A stretch of DNA of 64,000 nucleotides. It comes from RI-153 sp963721725. Its GTDB lineage: Bacteria > Chloroflexota > Anaerolineae > Caldilineales > Caldilineaceae. The notes under the pieces are model-generated. The model was not told the origin of the DNA. It searched no databases and saw nothing but the letters and a program-made list of their open reading frames with translations. The DNA lies in contig CAVRLX010000018.1 of NCBI GenBank assembly GCA_963721725.1, positions 1 through 64,000 on the forward strand, given 5' to 3'. The position numbers and the translations under genes are program-made. Positions 16,501-31,500 of the stretch are shown one piece after another. Position 1 is the first letter of the stretch. Each line of letters begins with the position of its first letter.

Positions 16501-19500
16501 CATCCCCAGCCACACCAACTACATTACCAACTCCCTGACTGTGCCCGCGGGTGCGACGATTGTCACCCAATCCCCCACCATCCGGGTATCTGGGCTGAAT
16601 GTCAATGCCTTCTCCCAGGTGACCCTGACTTTTCAGGTACGCATCACGACACCCTTGGCCGCAGGGGTCACAGAAATTGTCAACCAGGGCACGGTCTTTT
16701 ATGACAGCAATGGCGACGGCACCAACGACGCCAGCCAGACCACCGACGGCAATCCCAGTCAGCGCGGGCAATCAGCCCACCATCTCGCCCGTGGCTACAA
16801 CTCTAGAATACTCGGCCATCAAGCGGGACAGCCTCTTTACCGATGCGGACGGCAACGGCAGCCCCAGCCCCGGCGATACCCTCCAGTACACGGTGGTTGT
16901 CTCCAATACAGGCAATCAGGCGGTGACGAATGTGGTCTTTGCCGACACACCGGGGGGGAACACAGCCCTCGTCGTCGGCTCTGTCCAAGCCAGCGCAGGA
17001 ACGATCACGGCGGGCAACACAGCGGGCAATACAAGCGTCGGTGTCAATATCGGCACGCTGCCCCGCTCATCCACCATCTCTTTCCGGGTAACGATCAACG
17101 CTCCCCTGTCCGCGGGTGTAACACAAGTGGCCAATCAGGGGACACTCTCCAGCAATGAACTGCCCACTGTCATTACTGATGACCCAGACACCCCGGCCAA
17201 CGAAGATTCAACGAAGACACCCATCGTGGCTGCGCCGGTGTTGACCGCCAGCAAGCGCGACAGTCTGTTCACAGACGCAGACGGCAACGGCACGCCCAGT
17301 CCTGGTGACACCATCGAATATGCAGTGACGATCCAGAATACGGGCAATCAGGCAGCCACAGGCGTCATCTTCAACGATACACCAGACGCTAACAGCGCCC
17401 TTGTCGTCGGCTCGGTGACAACCAGCGCAGGCACTGTCGCTGCTGGCAATACAGCCGGTCACACCACCGTCTCGGTCAATATTGGCACGATTCCTGGTGG
17501 CGACACTGTCACTCTCACCTTCCGGGTGCGTATTAACAATCCTCTGCCCGCCGGTGTGACACAGATTGCCAATCAGGGTAGCCTGACCAGCAACCAACTG
17601 CCCACCGTGCAGACCAATGACCCGGAGACGGATACCGCCGACGATGCCACGCTAACCCCCATTACGGCCCGCCCCTTGCTCAGCGCTACCAAGCGCGACA
17701 CGCTGGCTGTGGACGCAGATGGCAACGGTTCGGCCAGCCCCGGCGATACCCTGGAATACCGCGTGGTGATCCGCAACAGCGGCAACCAGGCGGCCACCAG
17801 CGTCCTCTTTAACGACACGCCCGACTCCAATACAGCAGTGGTCGTCGGCTCTGTGCAGACTAGTGCGGGCACAGTCACCACCGGCAACACGGCGGGCAAT
17901 ACCTCTGTTTCCGTCAATGTCGGCACGATTCCCGGTGGCAGTCAGGCCGTCGTCACCTTCCGGGTGACGGTGCGCAACCCGCTGCCTGCCGGTGTCACGG
18001 AAATTGCGAACCAGGGCACGGTGAACAGCAAGGAATTGCCCACCGTTCCCACGGATGACCCGGAGACGGGGGCCGCAGGTGATCTGACCCGAACGCCGGT
18101 GGTGGCAGAGGCACTCCTGGACGCCACCAAACGCGATACCCTTGTAGTGGATGCGGACGGCAACGGCATTGCCAATCCCGGCGACACTCTGGAATACCGG
18201 GTAGTCATCCACAACGGTGGCAATCAGGCAGCCACGGGCGTTGTCTTCAACGACACGCCCGACTCCAATACAGCGCTAGTGGTCGGCTCTGTGCAGACCA
18301 GTGCGGGCACAGTCATCATTGGCAACACAGCAGGCAATACCTCTGTTTCGGTGAATGTCGGCACGATTCCCGGTGGCAGCCAAGCCGTCATCACCTTCCG
18401 GGTGACGGTGCGCAACCCGCTGCCCGCCGGTGTCACGCGTGTGGTCAACCAGGGCACAATTAGCAGCAACGAACTACCATCGCTGTCTACCGACGACCCG
18501 GACACGGGCACTGCGGATGATCCGACCCGAACGCCGGTAGTGGCAGAGGCACTTCTGGACGCCACCAAACGCGATACCCTCGTGGTGGATGCGGACGGCA
18601 ACGGTTCGGCCAGCCCCGGCGATACCCTGGAATACCGCGTGGTGATCCGCAACAGCGGCAACCAGGCGGCCACCAGCGTCCTCTTTAACGACACGCCCGA
18701 CTCCAATACAGCAGTGGTCGTCGGCTCTGTGCAGACTAGTGCGGGCACAGTCACCACCGGCAACACAGCAGGCAATACCTCTGTTTCCGTCAATGTCGGC
18801 ACGATTCCCGGTGGCAGCCAAGCCGTCATCACCTTCCGGGTGACGGTGCGCAATCCGCTGCCCGCCGGTGTCAGCGGAGGTTGCGAACCAGGGCACGGTG
18901 AACAGCAACGAGTTGCCATCCCTGCCTACCGACGACCCGGACACGGGTGCTGCGGATGATCCGACCCGAACGCCGGTGGTGGCAGAGGCACTCCTGGACG
19001 CCACCAAACGCGATACCCTCGTAGTGGATGCGGACGGCAACGGCATTGCCAATCCCGGCGACACTCTGGAATACCGGGTAGTCATCCACAACGGTGGCAA
19101 TCAGGCAGCCACGGGCATTGTCTTCAACGACACGCCAGGCGCCAACACCTCGCTCGTTGTTGGCTCCGTGCAGACCAGTGCGGGCACAGTCACCACTGGC
19201 AACACGGCAGGCAACACCTCTGTTTCGGTGAATGTCGGCACGATTCCCGGTGGAGCACAGGTGGTCATCACCTTCCGGGTGACGGTGCGCAACCCGCTGC
19301 CCGCCGGTGTGACGCGTGTGGTCAACCAGGGCACGGTGAACAGCAACGAATTGCCATCCTTGCCTACCGACGACCCGGACACGGCCAACACTGACGATGC
19401 TACGGCTACGCCGGTAACGGCTGCGCCGCAGATTGCTGCGAGCAAGCGTGATACTCTCGTAATCGATGCGGACGGCAACGGCTCGGCCAGCCCCGGCGAC

Positions 19501-22500
19501 ACCCTGGAATACCGCGTGGTCGTCGCCAACAGCGGCAATCAGGCGGCCACAGGCGTTGTCTTCAACGACACGCCGGGGGCTAATACAGCGTTGGTGGTCG
19601 GCTCTGTGCAGACCAGCGTTGGCACAGTTACCACTGGCAACACAGCAGGCAACACCTCTGTTTCGGTGAATGTCGGCACGATTCCCGGTGGCAGCACAGG
19701 CGGTCATCACCTTCCGGGTGACGGTGCGCAACCCGCTGCCCGCCGGTGTGACGCGTGTGGTCAATCAGGGCACGGTTACCGGCAGCAACTTCTCAGAGAC
19801 ACCCACGGATGATCCCGACACTGGGGCTGTGGGCGATACTACGATCACGCCGCTAACGGCAGCGCCTGTGTTGTCCGCCACCAAGCGTGACAGCGTCTTC
19901 GTCGACGCCGATAATAACGGCGTGCCCAGCCCCGGCGACACCCTGCTCTATCAAGTGGTGATCCGCAACATAGGCAACATTGCCGCCACGGGTATTGTCT
20001 TTGCCGACACACTCGACAAAAACACCAAACTTGTGGTCGGCTCGGTGCAGACCACGGCAGGCATAGTGACTCAAGGCAACACCACGGGTGATACAAAACT
20101 GGCTGTAGCCGTGGGCACGCTGCCCGGCAGCGGCGGCACAGCCACCATCAGCTTCCGTGTAATCGTTAACGATCCGTTGCTCGCAGGCGTGGTGCAAGTT
20201 GCCAACCAGGGTACAGTCAGCAGCGATCAACTGCCTGTGCTCTCCACCGACGATCCGGACACCGCTGCCAATGGCGACAAAACAGCAACCCCGCTCACGG
20301 CTGCGCCGCTGATGCGCGCCAGCAAGGAGGATAGCCTCTTTAGCGATGCCGACGGCAACGGTGTTGCCAGCCCCGGCGATACGATCCAGTTCCGCATCAC
20401 CGTGGTCAACGACGGCAACATTGCCGCCAGCACCACCTTTGTAGATGATCTGCTTGACGCCAACACGGCGTTGACCGTGGGCAGCGTACAGATCAGCCAG
20501 GGCACGGTGACCAAAGGCAACAACCCCGGCGATACCGTTGTCCAAGTGGACGCTGGAACCATTCCCGGTGGCGGCGGCACAGTGACCATTACTTATCGGG
20601 TCATCATCGACAACCCGCTGCCCGCCGGGGTGATCAGCATCGCCGATCAGGCCATTGTGCGCGGCGGCAACTTCCCCGCCACCGTCACCGACGATCCGGC
20701 CACCTCCCCCGCGGATGATGCCACCGTGGTGCTGGTAACGGCTGCGCCGATCCTGGCCGCCGCCAAGCGCGACAGCGTCTTCACCGACGCCGATGGCAAT
20801 GGCGTACCCAGCCCTGGCGATACGCTGCTCTATCAAATTCGGATTGACAACACGGGGAATCAGGCGGCGACTGGCATTGTCTTCAATGACACACCCGGGG
20901 CCAACACCACATTGGTGGTGGGTTCGGTCCAGACCGGGCAAGGAAATGTGATCATTGGCAACAGCGCTGGCGACACCAGAGTGCGCGTGAATATCGGAAC
21001 CATCCCCGGCGCGGCCAGTGTAACGCTGAGTTTCCGAGTCGTGATTGTCAACCCGCTGCCCCAAGGCGTGACCCAGGTGGTAAACCAGGGCACAGTCAGC
21101 AGCGATCAGCTTCCCATTGTCTCTACCAATGATCCAGACACCGCCGCCAACGGCGATAAGACGGCCACCCCTGTGACCGCCGCTCCGTTGATGCAGCCCA
21201 GCAAGGCCAGCACTCTTTTGGTAGACGCCGACAACAATGGCGCAGCCAGCCCTGGCGACACGCTGCTCTACCGCGTGACGATTGCCAACGATGGCAACCA
21301 GAACGCCACCACCACCTTCCTGGATGATCAACTGGATGTGAACACCACGCTCGTGGTGGGCAGTGTTCAGGTCAGCGCCGGCACGGTGATCAGCGGCAAC
21401 ACCGCGGGCGACAGCCTGGTCAAGATCAATGTGGGAACAATTCCTGGCGGCAGTGCTGTGACGATTAGCTATCAGGTGACGGTGAACAACCCGCTGCCCG
21501 CCGGCGTGACCCAAGTTAAAAATCAGGGCATTGTCAGCGGCGGCAACTTCCCCAGCACCCCCACCGATGATCCGGCCACCCCGGCAGACGGCGACCCCAC
21601 CCTCGTGCCGGTGACGGCTGCGCCGATTCTGGGCAGCACCAAGGCCGACAGCCTCTTCACCGATGTCAACGGCAACGGCCAGGCCGACCCTGGCGACACC
21701 TTGCTCTATCAGGTGCGGATTGCCAACACAGGCAACCAAGCCGCCACAGGCGTCGCCTTTGAAGATACGCCTGATGCCAACACAACCCTGGTTATCGGCT
21801 CCGTACAGCGCAGCAGCGGCACTGTGATCCTGGGCAACAGCGCAGACAACACGCGCGTGGCCGTGACGATTGGCAACATCCCCGGCGGGGCCGCCGTCAC
21901 CATGAGTTATCGGGTGACGGTTAACAACCCGCTGCCCGCCGGCGTCAGTCAGATCCGCAATCAGGGCCGCGTCAGCAGCAACGAACTGCCTGTGATGCTC
22001 ACCGATGACCCCGCCGCCGCAGGCACAAGTGATCCCACCGTTACCCCGATTACGGCGGCCCCACGGCTGGCCGTGACCAAAGCGGATAGCCTACTGGTGG
22101 ATGCCGACAACAACGGCGTACCCAGCCCCGGCGACACCCTGCTCTATCGGGTGGTGGTGGTGAACAGTGGTAATCAAGCCGCCACCAACGTGGTGGTAGA
22201 TGATCTTCTCGACCCCAATACAAAGCTGGTGGTGGGCAGCGTGCAGAGCGACCGCGGCACCGTGGCGCGTGGCAACAGCGCTGGCGACACCTCTTTGTTG
22301 GTCAATGTGGGCACGCTCCCTGGCGGCGGTGGCACAGCCGTCATCACCTTCCGCATCACCGTGAACAACCCGCTGCCCGCCGGCGTGACACAGGTGGCGA
22401 ATGTGGCGTTGGTACGGGCCGATACGCTGCCCACGACGCCCTCGGACGATCCCGACACGCCGGCGCGTGATGATGCCACGATTACACCGGTGACATCTGC

Positions 22501-25500
22501 GCCCGCGCTCAGCCTCACCAAGCGCGACAGCCTCTTCACCGATGCCGATGGCAACGGCGTGCCCAGCCCCGGCGACACCCTGCTCTATCAGATCCAGATC
22601 GTCAACCGCGGCAACGCCGCCGCCACCGGCGTGATCCTCAATGACACGCCCAGATGCGAATACAACGTTGGTCGTGGGCCGGTGCAGACCGACCGCGGCA
22701 CGGTGACCAGCGGCAACAGTGGCGGCAATGCTGCGGTGGCTGCAAATCGGCACGCTGCCCGGCGGCGGCGGCAGCGTCGCTGTCAGCTTCCGGGTGACCA
22801 TTGTCAACGATCCGTTGCCTGCTGGGTGTATCCACAGTGAGCAATGCCGCCACCGTCACCAGCAACGAATTACCCCCGGTCAGCAGCGACGATCCCGGCA
22901 CGGCGGCCAGCGGCGATCCCACGCTGACCGCTGTCCGGGCCGCGCCCGTCCTCGGCGCCAGCAAGAGTGCCAGTCTGCTGCGTGACGCCGACGGCAACGG
23001 CACAGTCAGCCCCGGCGACACGTTGGTCTATCAGATTCGCGTGGTGAACAGCGGCAACCAAGCCGCCACCGGCGTGATCTTTACCGATACCCCGGACGCC
23101 AATTCGCCTGTGGTCAACGGCTTTGTCTTCACCAGCCAGGGCACAATTGTGCAGGGCAACAGCAGCGGGGACAGCGCGTGCGCGTGCGATCTGGGCACGA
23201 TTCCCGGCGGGGGCGGAACGGCCACGGTTAGCTTCCGCGTGCGCATCACGCGGCGCTGCCCGCGGGCGTGACCACGGTCAACAACGCTGGCACAGTGAGC
23301 AGCGATCAACTGCCCGATGTGGTCACCGATGATCCGGCCACGGCGGCCGCCTCGATGATCCCACCTCCACGCCTGTGGACGCGGCAGCGGCTGTGGCCGT
23401 CACCAAGAGTGTGGCCCTACTTCACGGACAGGGACGGCAGCGGCTTGGTCTCGCCAGAGGATACCCTGCGCTACAGCGTGCGCATGTGAACGACGGGCAA
23501 CGCCGCGGTAAATGGGCTGCTCTTTGCCGACACGCCCGACGCCAACACCACGCTGGTGGCTGGCTCGGTCAGCACAAACCAGGGCACGGTGACCCGCGGC
23601 AACAGCGGCGGCGATACCAACGTGGGCGTCAGTGTGGGCACGCTGGACCCCGGCAGGGTGATCGTCATCAGCTATGACGTCACGGTGAACGTGGGTATTG
23701 CCACCGGCAGCACGCTGTCCAACCAGGGGCAGGTTCAGTACGATACTGACGGCGACGGCACGGCTCGCAAGCTGCGCAGCCCAGCGACGGCGATACGGCC
23801 ACGCCCGGCAGCCAGCCACCACGACGGTGGCTGTGGGCGGCTCGCCCACGGGGCTGGCGATCAAAGTGTGGATGACCTTAATGGCGGCAATCTGGAGCCG
23901 GGTGATCTGCTGCGCTATACCGTGGCTCTGCAAAACACCAGCGCCTTCAACGCGACCGGCATCGAGTTTGCGATCCCATTCCCGCCAACACCACCTTTGT
24001 GGACAATAGTGTTTCCGTGCCCAACGGCAGCCGTGTGATCGCCACCGCGCCGATGTTGCGCATTACGGGCATAGACGTGTCCGCCCGCGCCCAGGTGCTG
24101 ATCAGCTTCGCCGTGCGTGTGAATAATCCGCTGCCCGCCGGCGTCACCGAGATCAGCAATCAGGGCGTGGTCCTCTTTGACAGCGACGGCAACGGCGCAA
24201 CGACGCCACCCAGCCCACCGATGGCGACACCACGCGCCGGGCAACCAGCCCACTGTTGCGCCCATCACCGCCGGGGCCAACTTTGCCGACGACCACCAAG
24301 ACGTGTAGATCTTGCAACGACGCCGACGGCAACGGTGCAGGTTTCGCCCGACCGACACCCTGCGCTACACGGTGCTCGATCCCCAACACCGGCAATCAGG
24401 ATAGCCAGGGCGCGGTGGCGTCCTGCTGGACACTATCCCGGCCAACACCACCTATGTGGCGGGCAGTGCCGACGGCTTCAGCGGGCACGGCAGGCTTCGA
24501 TGCAGGCAACAATCGGGTCACCTGGACGGGCAACATTGCCGCCGGGGCCACGGTACGCATTACCTTTGACGTGACCGTGAACAGCGGCATTCTGCTGGGC
24601 ACGGTGATCCGCAACCAGGGCACAGTGCAGTATGACAGCGACGGCGACGGCACGCCCGACGCCAGCGAACCCACCGACGGCGATACCAGCAATCCAGGCA
24701 ACCAGTCCACCACGGTTCCCGTGGGCGGCACGCCAGAAGGATTGGCGATTAAGAGCGCCAGCGATGTCAACGGCGGCAATCTGGAGCCGGGCGATGTGGT
24801 GCTCTACACCATCCGGCTGCAAAACAGCAGCGGCTTCAACGCCGTGGGGCTGGAGTTTGTGGACAACATCCCAACCAATACCGTCTATGTTGCCAACAGT
24901 GTCTCTGCCCCGGCGAGCAGCACGGTGATCACCACCACGCCCACGCTGCGCATTCGCGGCATTGACGTGGCGGCGCGCAGCCAGGTCTTTATCTCGTTCC
25001 GTGTGCGATTGGTCAACCCCATGCCCGCGGGTGTGACGGAGATCATCAACCAGGGCACGGTGAACTTCGACACAGACGGCGACGGCATCAACGATAGCAG
25101 CCAACTCACCGACGGCGACACCACACAGCCGGGCAACCAGCCCACGGTGCTGCCGCTGACGGCAGGGCCGAACTATGGCACAACCACGAAATCTGTGGTG
25201 CTCACCGCCGATGCCGACGGCAATGGCGCAGTCTCGCCAGGCGACACGTTGCGCTATACCATCCAGATTCCCAATACGGGCAACCAGGATAGCCTGGGCG
25301 TGGTCTTCCTGCTGGATCAGATTCCGGCCAACACCACCTATGTGGCGGGCAGCGCGACGGCTTCAGCGGGTACGGCAGGCTTCGATGCAGGCAACAATCG
25401 GGTCACCTGGACGGGCAACATTGCCGCCGGGGCCACGGTGCGCATCACCTTTGACGTGACCGTGAACAGCGGCATTCTGCCTGGCATCACGATTGCCAAC

Positions 25501-28500
25501 CAGGGCACGGTGCAGTATGACAGCAATGGCGACGGCACGCCCGACGCCAGCGAACCCACCGATGGCGATACCAGCAATCCAGGCAACCAGCCCACCACGG
25601 TTACCGTCGGGCGGCGCGCCAGAAGGCGTGGCGCTGAAGAGTGTCACCGACGTCAACGGCGGTGAACTCGAGCCGGGCGATGTGGTGCTTTACACAATTC
25701 GGCTGCAAAACAGCAGCGGCTTCAATGCCGTAGGGATGGAGTTTGTGGACAACATCCCGGCCAACACCACCTACATTGCCAATAGTCTACTTGTGCCTGC
25801 GGGGGCCACGATTGTTTCGCAGTCGCCCACGGTCCGGGTGACGGGCATCAATGTGGCCGCCGATAGCCAGGAAGCGTTGAGCTTCCGTGTGCGTGTGGTC
25901 AACCCCATGCCCGCGGGCGTGACGGAGATTGTCAACCAGGGCACGGTGAACTTCGACTCCGATGGCGACGGCATTAACGACAGCCGCCAGCCCACTGACG
26001 GCGACACCACGCAACCGGGCAATCAGCCCACGGTTTCGCCGATTGCGGCAACCCCGGCCCTGGCGGTCACCAAGCGGGACCGGATCTTCACCGACGCCGA
26101 CAACAACGGCACACCGTCGCCCGGCGACACATTGTCCTATACAGTAACCATCCGCAACAGCGGCAACCAGGGGACCAGCGGTGTGATCTTCAGCGACACC
26201 CCAGATGCCAACACGACACTGGTGGTGGGATCCATTACTACCAGCGCGGGCAGCGTCACCAGCGGCAATGTGGCGGGTCAAACCCGTGTGGGTGTGGCTG
26301 TGGGAACGATTAGCGGTGGCGACGCTGTGGTCATTACCTTCCGTGTGCAGATCAAGAATCCGCTGCCCGCCGGCGTGACGAAGATCCGCAACCAGGGCAC
26401 GGCCATCAGCAATGAGTTGCCCGCTGCCCTTAGCGACGATCCCGACACGGCGGCCCTTGGCGATGCCACGCTGACGCCGATTAGCGCTGCGCCTGAACTG
26501 AGCGCCAGCAAGATCGACGTGCTCTTCATCGATGCTGACGGCGACGGCGTCGCCTCGCCCGGCGACACACTGCGCTATGGGATTGCCATTGATAACAGCG
26601 GCAACACAGCCGCCACAGGAGTGATCTTCACCGACATTCCCGGGGCCAACACCACCTTCCTGCCCGGCACAGTGCAGACCACACAGGGCACAATCACACA
26701 GGGCAACGCGGCGAGTGATAAAAGCGTGCGTGTGGAAGTGGGCACAATCCCCGGCGGCGCAGAGGTGATTGTCACCTTCCAGGTGCGGATTAACAATCCG
26801 TTGCCAGCGGGCGTGACCCAACTGCGCAACCAGGGCAGCGTGAGCAGCAACGAACTGCCCGCCGTGTCCACCGACGATCCCGATACAGCGGCTAACGGTG
26901 ATGCTACGCTGACGCCGATTGTGGCGACTCCGCTGATCTCGGCCACCAAGCGCGACACGCTCTTTGACGATGTGGACAATGACGGCGTAGCTTCGCCGGG
27001 CGATGTCATACTCTACAGCACCACGATTATCAACCGCGGCGACCAGGCAGCCACGGCCACCTTCCTAGAAGATCGAATCGATGCTAACACGACCTTTGTG
27101 CTGGGCAGTGTGCAGACCACGCGCGGCACGGTGATCACGGGCAACGCCGCTGGTGACAAAGCGGTGGAGGTCGATATCGGCAGCATCCCCGGCGGCGGCG
27201 CTTCGGCCACGATTACCTTCCGGGTGACGATTAACAACCCGCTGCCCGCCGGGGTAACACAGATCCGCAACCAGGGCACAGTGAGCGGTAGTAACGTCCC
27301 CACCGTGGTGACTGACGATCCCGACACGGCGGCCCTTGGCGATGCCACGCTGACGTCGATCTCGGCTGCGCCTGTGTTGGAGGCCAGCAAACGTGATTCG
27401 CTGGCGGTGGATGCCGACGGCGATGGTCTCCCCAGCCCTGGCGACACGCTGCTCTATAACATCACCATCCACAACAGCGGCAACGGCGCGGCCACAGGAG
27501 TGATCTTTGCCGACACGCCAGGGGCCAACACGGCTCTGGTCGTGGGCAGTGTGCAGACCAGCGCAGGTACGGTGACGCTGGGCAATACGACCGGAAATAG
27601 CCGTGTGCAAGTGGAGATTGGCACGATCCCCGGCGGCGGCTCTGTCACTATCTCGTTCCGCGTGAAGATTGCTGACTCGCTCCCGGCTGGGGTAACACAA
27701 CTGAGTAATCAGGGCAGGGTGGGCAGTGCTGAGTTGCCCACCCTGCCCACCAATGACCCAGACACCACTCAGCAACATGATTCTACCCTGACGCCGGTCA
27801 CCGCCATTCCACAGGTCCTTGCCACAAAGCGCGATGCGTTGGTGCTTGATGCCGATGGCAACGGCGTGGCTTCGCCAGGCGACACCCTTCTCTATCAGGT
27901 GACCATTCGTAACAGCGGCAACGGCGCAGCCACGGCGGTACTCTTCGCCGACACACCCGACGCCAACACGGCGCTGGTTGTGGGTAGTGTACAGACAGAC
28001 CTTGGCACTGTTGTCAGCGGCAACGCCGCCAATGACAAAATCGTGCGCGTGACCATCGGCACGCTGCCCGGCGACACTATGGTGACCCTCAGCTTCCAGG
28101 TGACGATTAACAACCCGTTGCCCGCCGGCGTGGATCGACTTAGTAATCAAGGTACAGTCAGCGGCGGCAACATTGTCAGCGCCCCCACGGGTGATCCTGA
28201 CACGCCCGAAGTCAACGATGCCACGCTGACGTCCATCTCGGCTGCGCCAGTGTTGGAGGCCAGCAAACGCGATTCGCTCACTGTAGACGCCGACGGTGAT
28301 GGGATTCCCAGCCCAGGCGACACGCTGCTCTATAACATTACCATTCGCAACAGCGGCAACGGGGCGGCCAGCGGTGTGATCTTTGACGATACGCCCGGCG
28401 CTAACACGGCGTTGGTGGTGGGCAGTGTGCAGACCAGCGCGGGCACGGTGATCCTGGGCAACGCAGCCGGGAACCGCCGTGTACAGGTGACCATCGGCAC

Positions 28501-31500
28501 GGTCCCCGGCGCCACGTCTGTGACCATCAGCTTCCGCGTGACGATTGCCAACCCATTGCCCGCAGGCGTAACCCAACTGCGTAACCAGGGCACGGTGAGC
28601 AGCAACGAATTGCCCGCCTTGCCCACCGACGATCCCGACACCACACGGCCTGGGGATGTAACGGTGACGCCGGTGACCGCTGCGCCGCAAGTCTTGGCGA
28701 CAAAACGCGACACTCTCTTCACCGATGCGGACGGCAACGGCGTGGCCTCACCGGGTGACACGCTGCTCTACAACATTGTCATCCGCAACAGCGGTAACGG
28801 GGCGGCGACGGATCTCGTCTTTGTGGATCAGCCCGACGTCACCACGGCGCTGGTCGTGGGTAGTGTACAGACGGACCTTGGCACTGTTGTCAGCGGCAAC
28901 GCCGCCAATGACAAAATCGTGCGCGTGACCATCGGTACGCTGCCCGGTGGCAGTAGTGTTACTGTCAACTTCCAAGTAACGATTAACAACCCGTTGCCCG
29001 CCGGGGTGACGCAGATTAGTAACCAGGGCACAGTGAGCGGCAGCAACATTGTCAGCGCCCCCACGGGCGATCCCGACACGCCGGAAGTCAACGATGCCAC
29101 GCTGACGCCCATCTCGGCTGCGCCAGTGCTGAAGGCGAGCAAGCGAGATACACTGTTGGTCGACATCGATAGCAACGGGATTGCCAATCCGGGCGACACC
29201 TTGCTCTACAACGTCACCATCCGCAACAGCGGCAACGGAGCAGCCAGTGGTCTACTCTTCACCGATTTCCCCGACGCCAACACCGCGTTGGTCGTGGGCA
29301 GCGTGCAGACCAACCGCGGCACGGTAACCCGCGGCAACAGCGCTGGCAATGGTAGTGTGCGTGTGGACGTGGGCACGCTGCCCGGTGGCAGCAGCGTGAC
29401 TGTCAGCTTCCGGGTGACGATTAATAACCCGCTGCCAGCCAATGTTAGCCAAGTGGTGAACAGCGGCCTGATCACTAGCAACGAGGTGCCTTCCTTCAGC
29501 ACCGACGATCCCGACACCGCGGCGGTGGATGATCCCACGGCCACCCCCGTGAGCGCGGCTCCGGCGCTGGCCGTGAGCAAAACCGACAGCCTCTTTACCG
29601 ATGCTGATAGCAACGGCGTAGTCTCGCCGGGCGATACGCTGCTCTATCGAGTTGAGATTGTGAATGAGGGCAACACCGCCGCCACTGGCGCGGTCTTCCA
29701 AGATACGCCGGGCGACTATACCAAGTTGGTGGTTGGCTCTGTGCAGACGAGCGCAGGCACAGTGACCCGTGGCAACACGGCGGGCAACACCGATGTGCGC
29801 ATTGACATTGGCTCCATCCCCGGCGGCGGTGGTCGTGTGGAGATTAGCTTCCGCGTCACCATCGACAATCCGTTGCCCGCCACCATCACCCGGGTTGCCA
29901 ACCGCGCCTTGCTCACCGGCGACAACTTCAGCGGTGTGGTCAGTGATGACCCCGACAGCCCAGCGGCAGACGACCCCGCGGTGACGCCAGTGGTGGGCGC
30001 GCCTACTTTGCAAAGCACCAAGCGCGATAGCCTGTTTGTCGATGGTAACGGTGACGGGCGTGCTGGGCCGGGCGACACCCTGGTCTATGCGGTGACGCTG
30101 ATCAACAACGGCAATGTGGCCGCTACGGGTGTGATCTTTACGGACTTGCCCGATCTCAACACGCCGCTGATTGTCGGCAGCGTGCAGACCAGCAGCGGCA
30201 CTATCAGCCGTGGCAACAGCGCCGGTGACACCAGCGTGCGTGTGGTCGTGGGCACCATCCCCGGCGGCGGTGGACATGTAGAGATCAGCTTCCAGGTGCG
30301 TGTGGTGGATCCGCTGCCCGCCGGCGTGACTCAGATTGCCAACCAGGGTGGCATCAGCGGCGACAACATCGATCCGCACGCCACTGACGATCCCGATACA
30401 CCGCAGACCAGCGATCCGACGCTGACGCCGGTGACGGCTACGCCCCAGGTGGATGCTGCGAAAGGCAGCAGCCTGCTTGTGGATGCCGACGGCAACGGCA
30501 CGCTGACGCCGGGCGATACGCTGCTCTACACGGTGATCGTGCGCAACACAGGCAACGGCGCGGCGGAAAATGTGATCTTCACAGATACACCCGATCCCAA
30601 CACCACAATTGTGCCGGGGTCTGTACAGACGAGCCAGGGTACGGTACTCAGCGGCAATGGGGTTGGCGAGCGCACGGTGCGCGTGGATGTGGGCACGCTG
30701 CCCGCCCGCGGCAATGTGCAGATCAGCTATCAGACCCGGGTCAACGATCCACTGCCAGCGGGCGTGAAGTCGATTACCAATCAAGGCACAGTCACGGGGG
30801 TGAATATCCCCGACACACCGACCGACGATCCATTGTCACCTGTGCCGGATGACCCCACCGGCAACGCCATCGGGGCAGCGCTGCTTGCCCTCAATAAGCT
30901 CTCTGTGCCACCGACGGGGACGACGATCTTCCCGGGCAACCGCATCACCTATACGGTGGTGGTGGCGAACGTGGGCACGGTCGCGCTGACCAATGTGGTG
31001 ATTACGGACAGCATTCCGGTGGGTACCACTTATGTGGATGGCAGCGCTACGCCTGCCCCGACCAGTGGTCTCAATCCGCTGCGTTGGCAGATCCCGGCGC
31101 TGGCAGTGGGCGAAAGTGTCAGCGTGCGTTTCGTCGTGATTGTCAATGCTGTGGGACCGGTGCTGGCGATCCGCAATGTGGCGAATGCCGAGAGTGCAGA
31201 GACGCCCTTGATTGCCTCGCCCACTGTAGTGCATCCCTTCGATCCCACGCCGATTGACCTGCTCAGCTTCACCGCTACGGCAACCGACGCTGGCCTCGAT
31301 CTGCGCTGGGTCACTGGACACGAGATCGACACCTGGGGCTTCCATCTCTGGCGAGGCGAGAGCGACAACCGCAGTGATGCCACCCGCATTACCACGGTGT
31401 TGATCCCGGCCCAGGGCGACGTCAACCGCGGCGGCAGCTACAGTTGGATGGACAGGGGCGCGACACGGGGTGTATACTATCGCTATCGGCTGGAAGAACA

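Larger units (their letters stand above)
14590..31240 (+). repeat. Array of about 37 DUF11-like units in giant protein 2
   Basis: The period is about 440 bp. Typical unit: SKRDSLFTDADGNGVPSPGD, LLYxVxIxNTGNQAATGV, FxDTPDANTTLVVGSVQT, GTVxxGNxAGxTxVxVxIGT, IPGGxxVTxxFRVxxNNPLP, AGVTQxxNQGTVSSNELP, TDDPDT. There are dimeric higher-order repeats with offsets of about 877 bp, for example 17.7-18.5 kb with 18.6-19.4 kb, and 27.8-28.2 kb with 28.7-29.1 kb. Confidence 0.75.
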
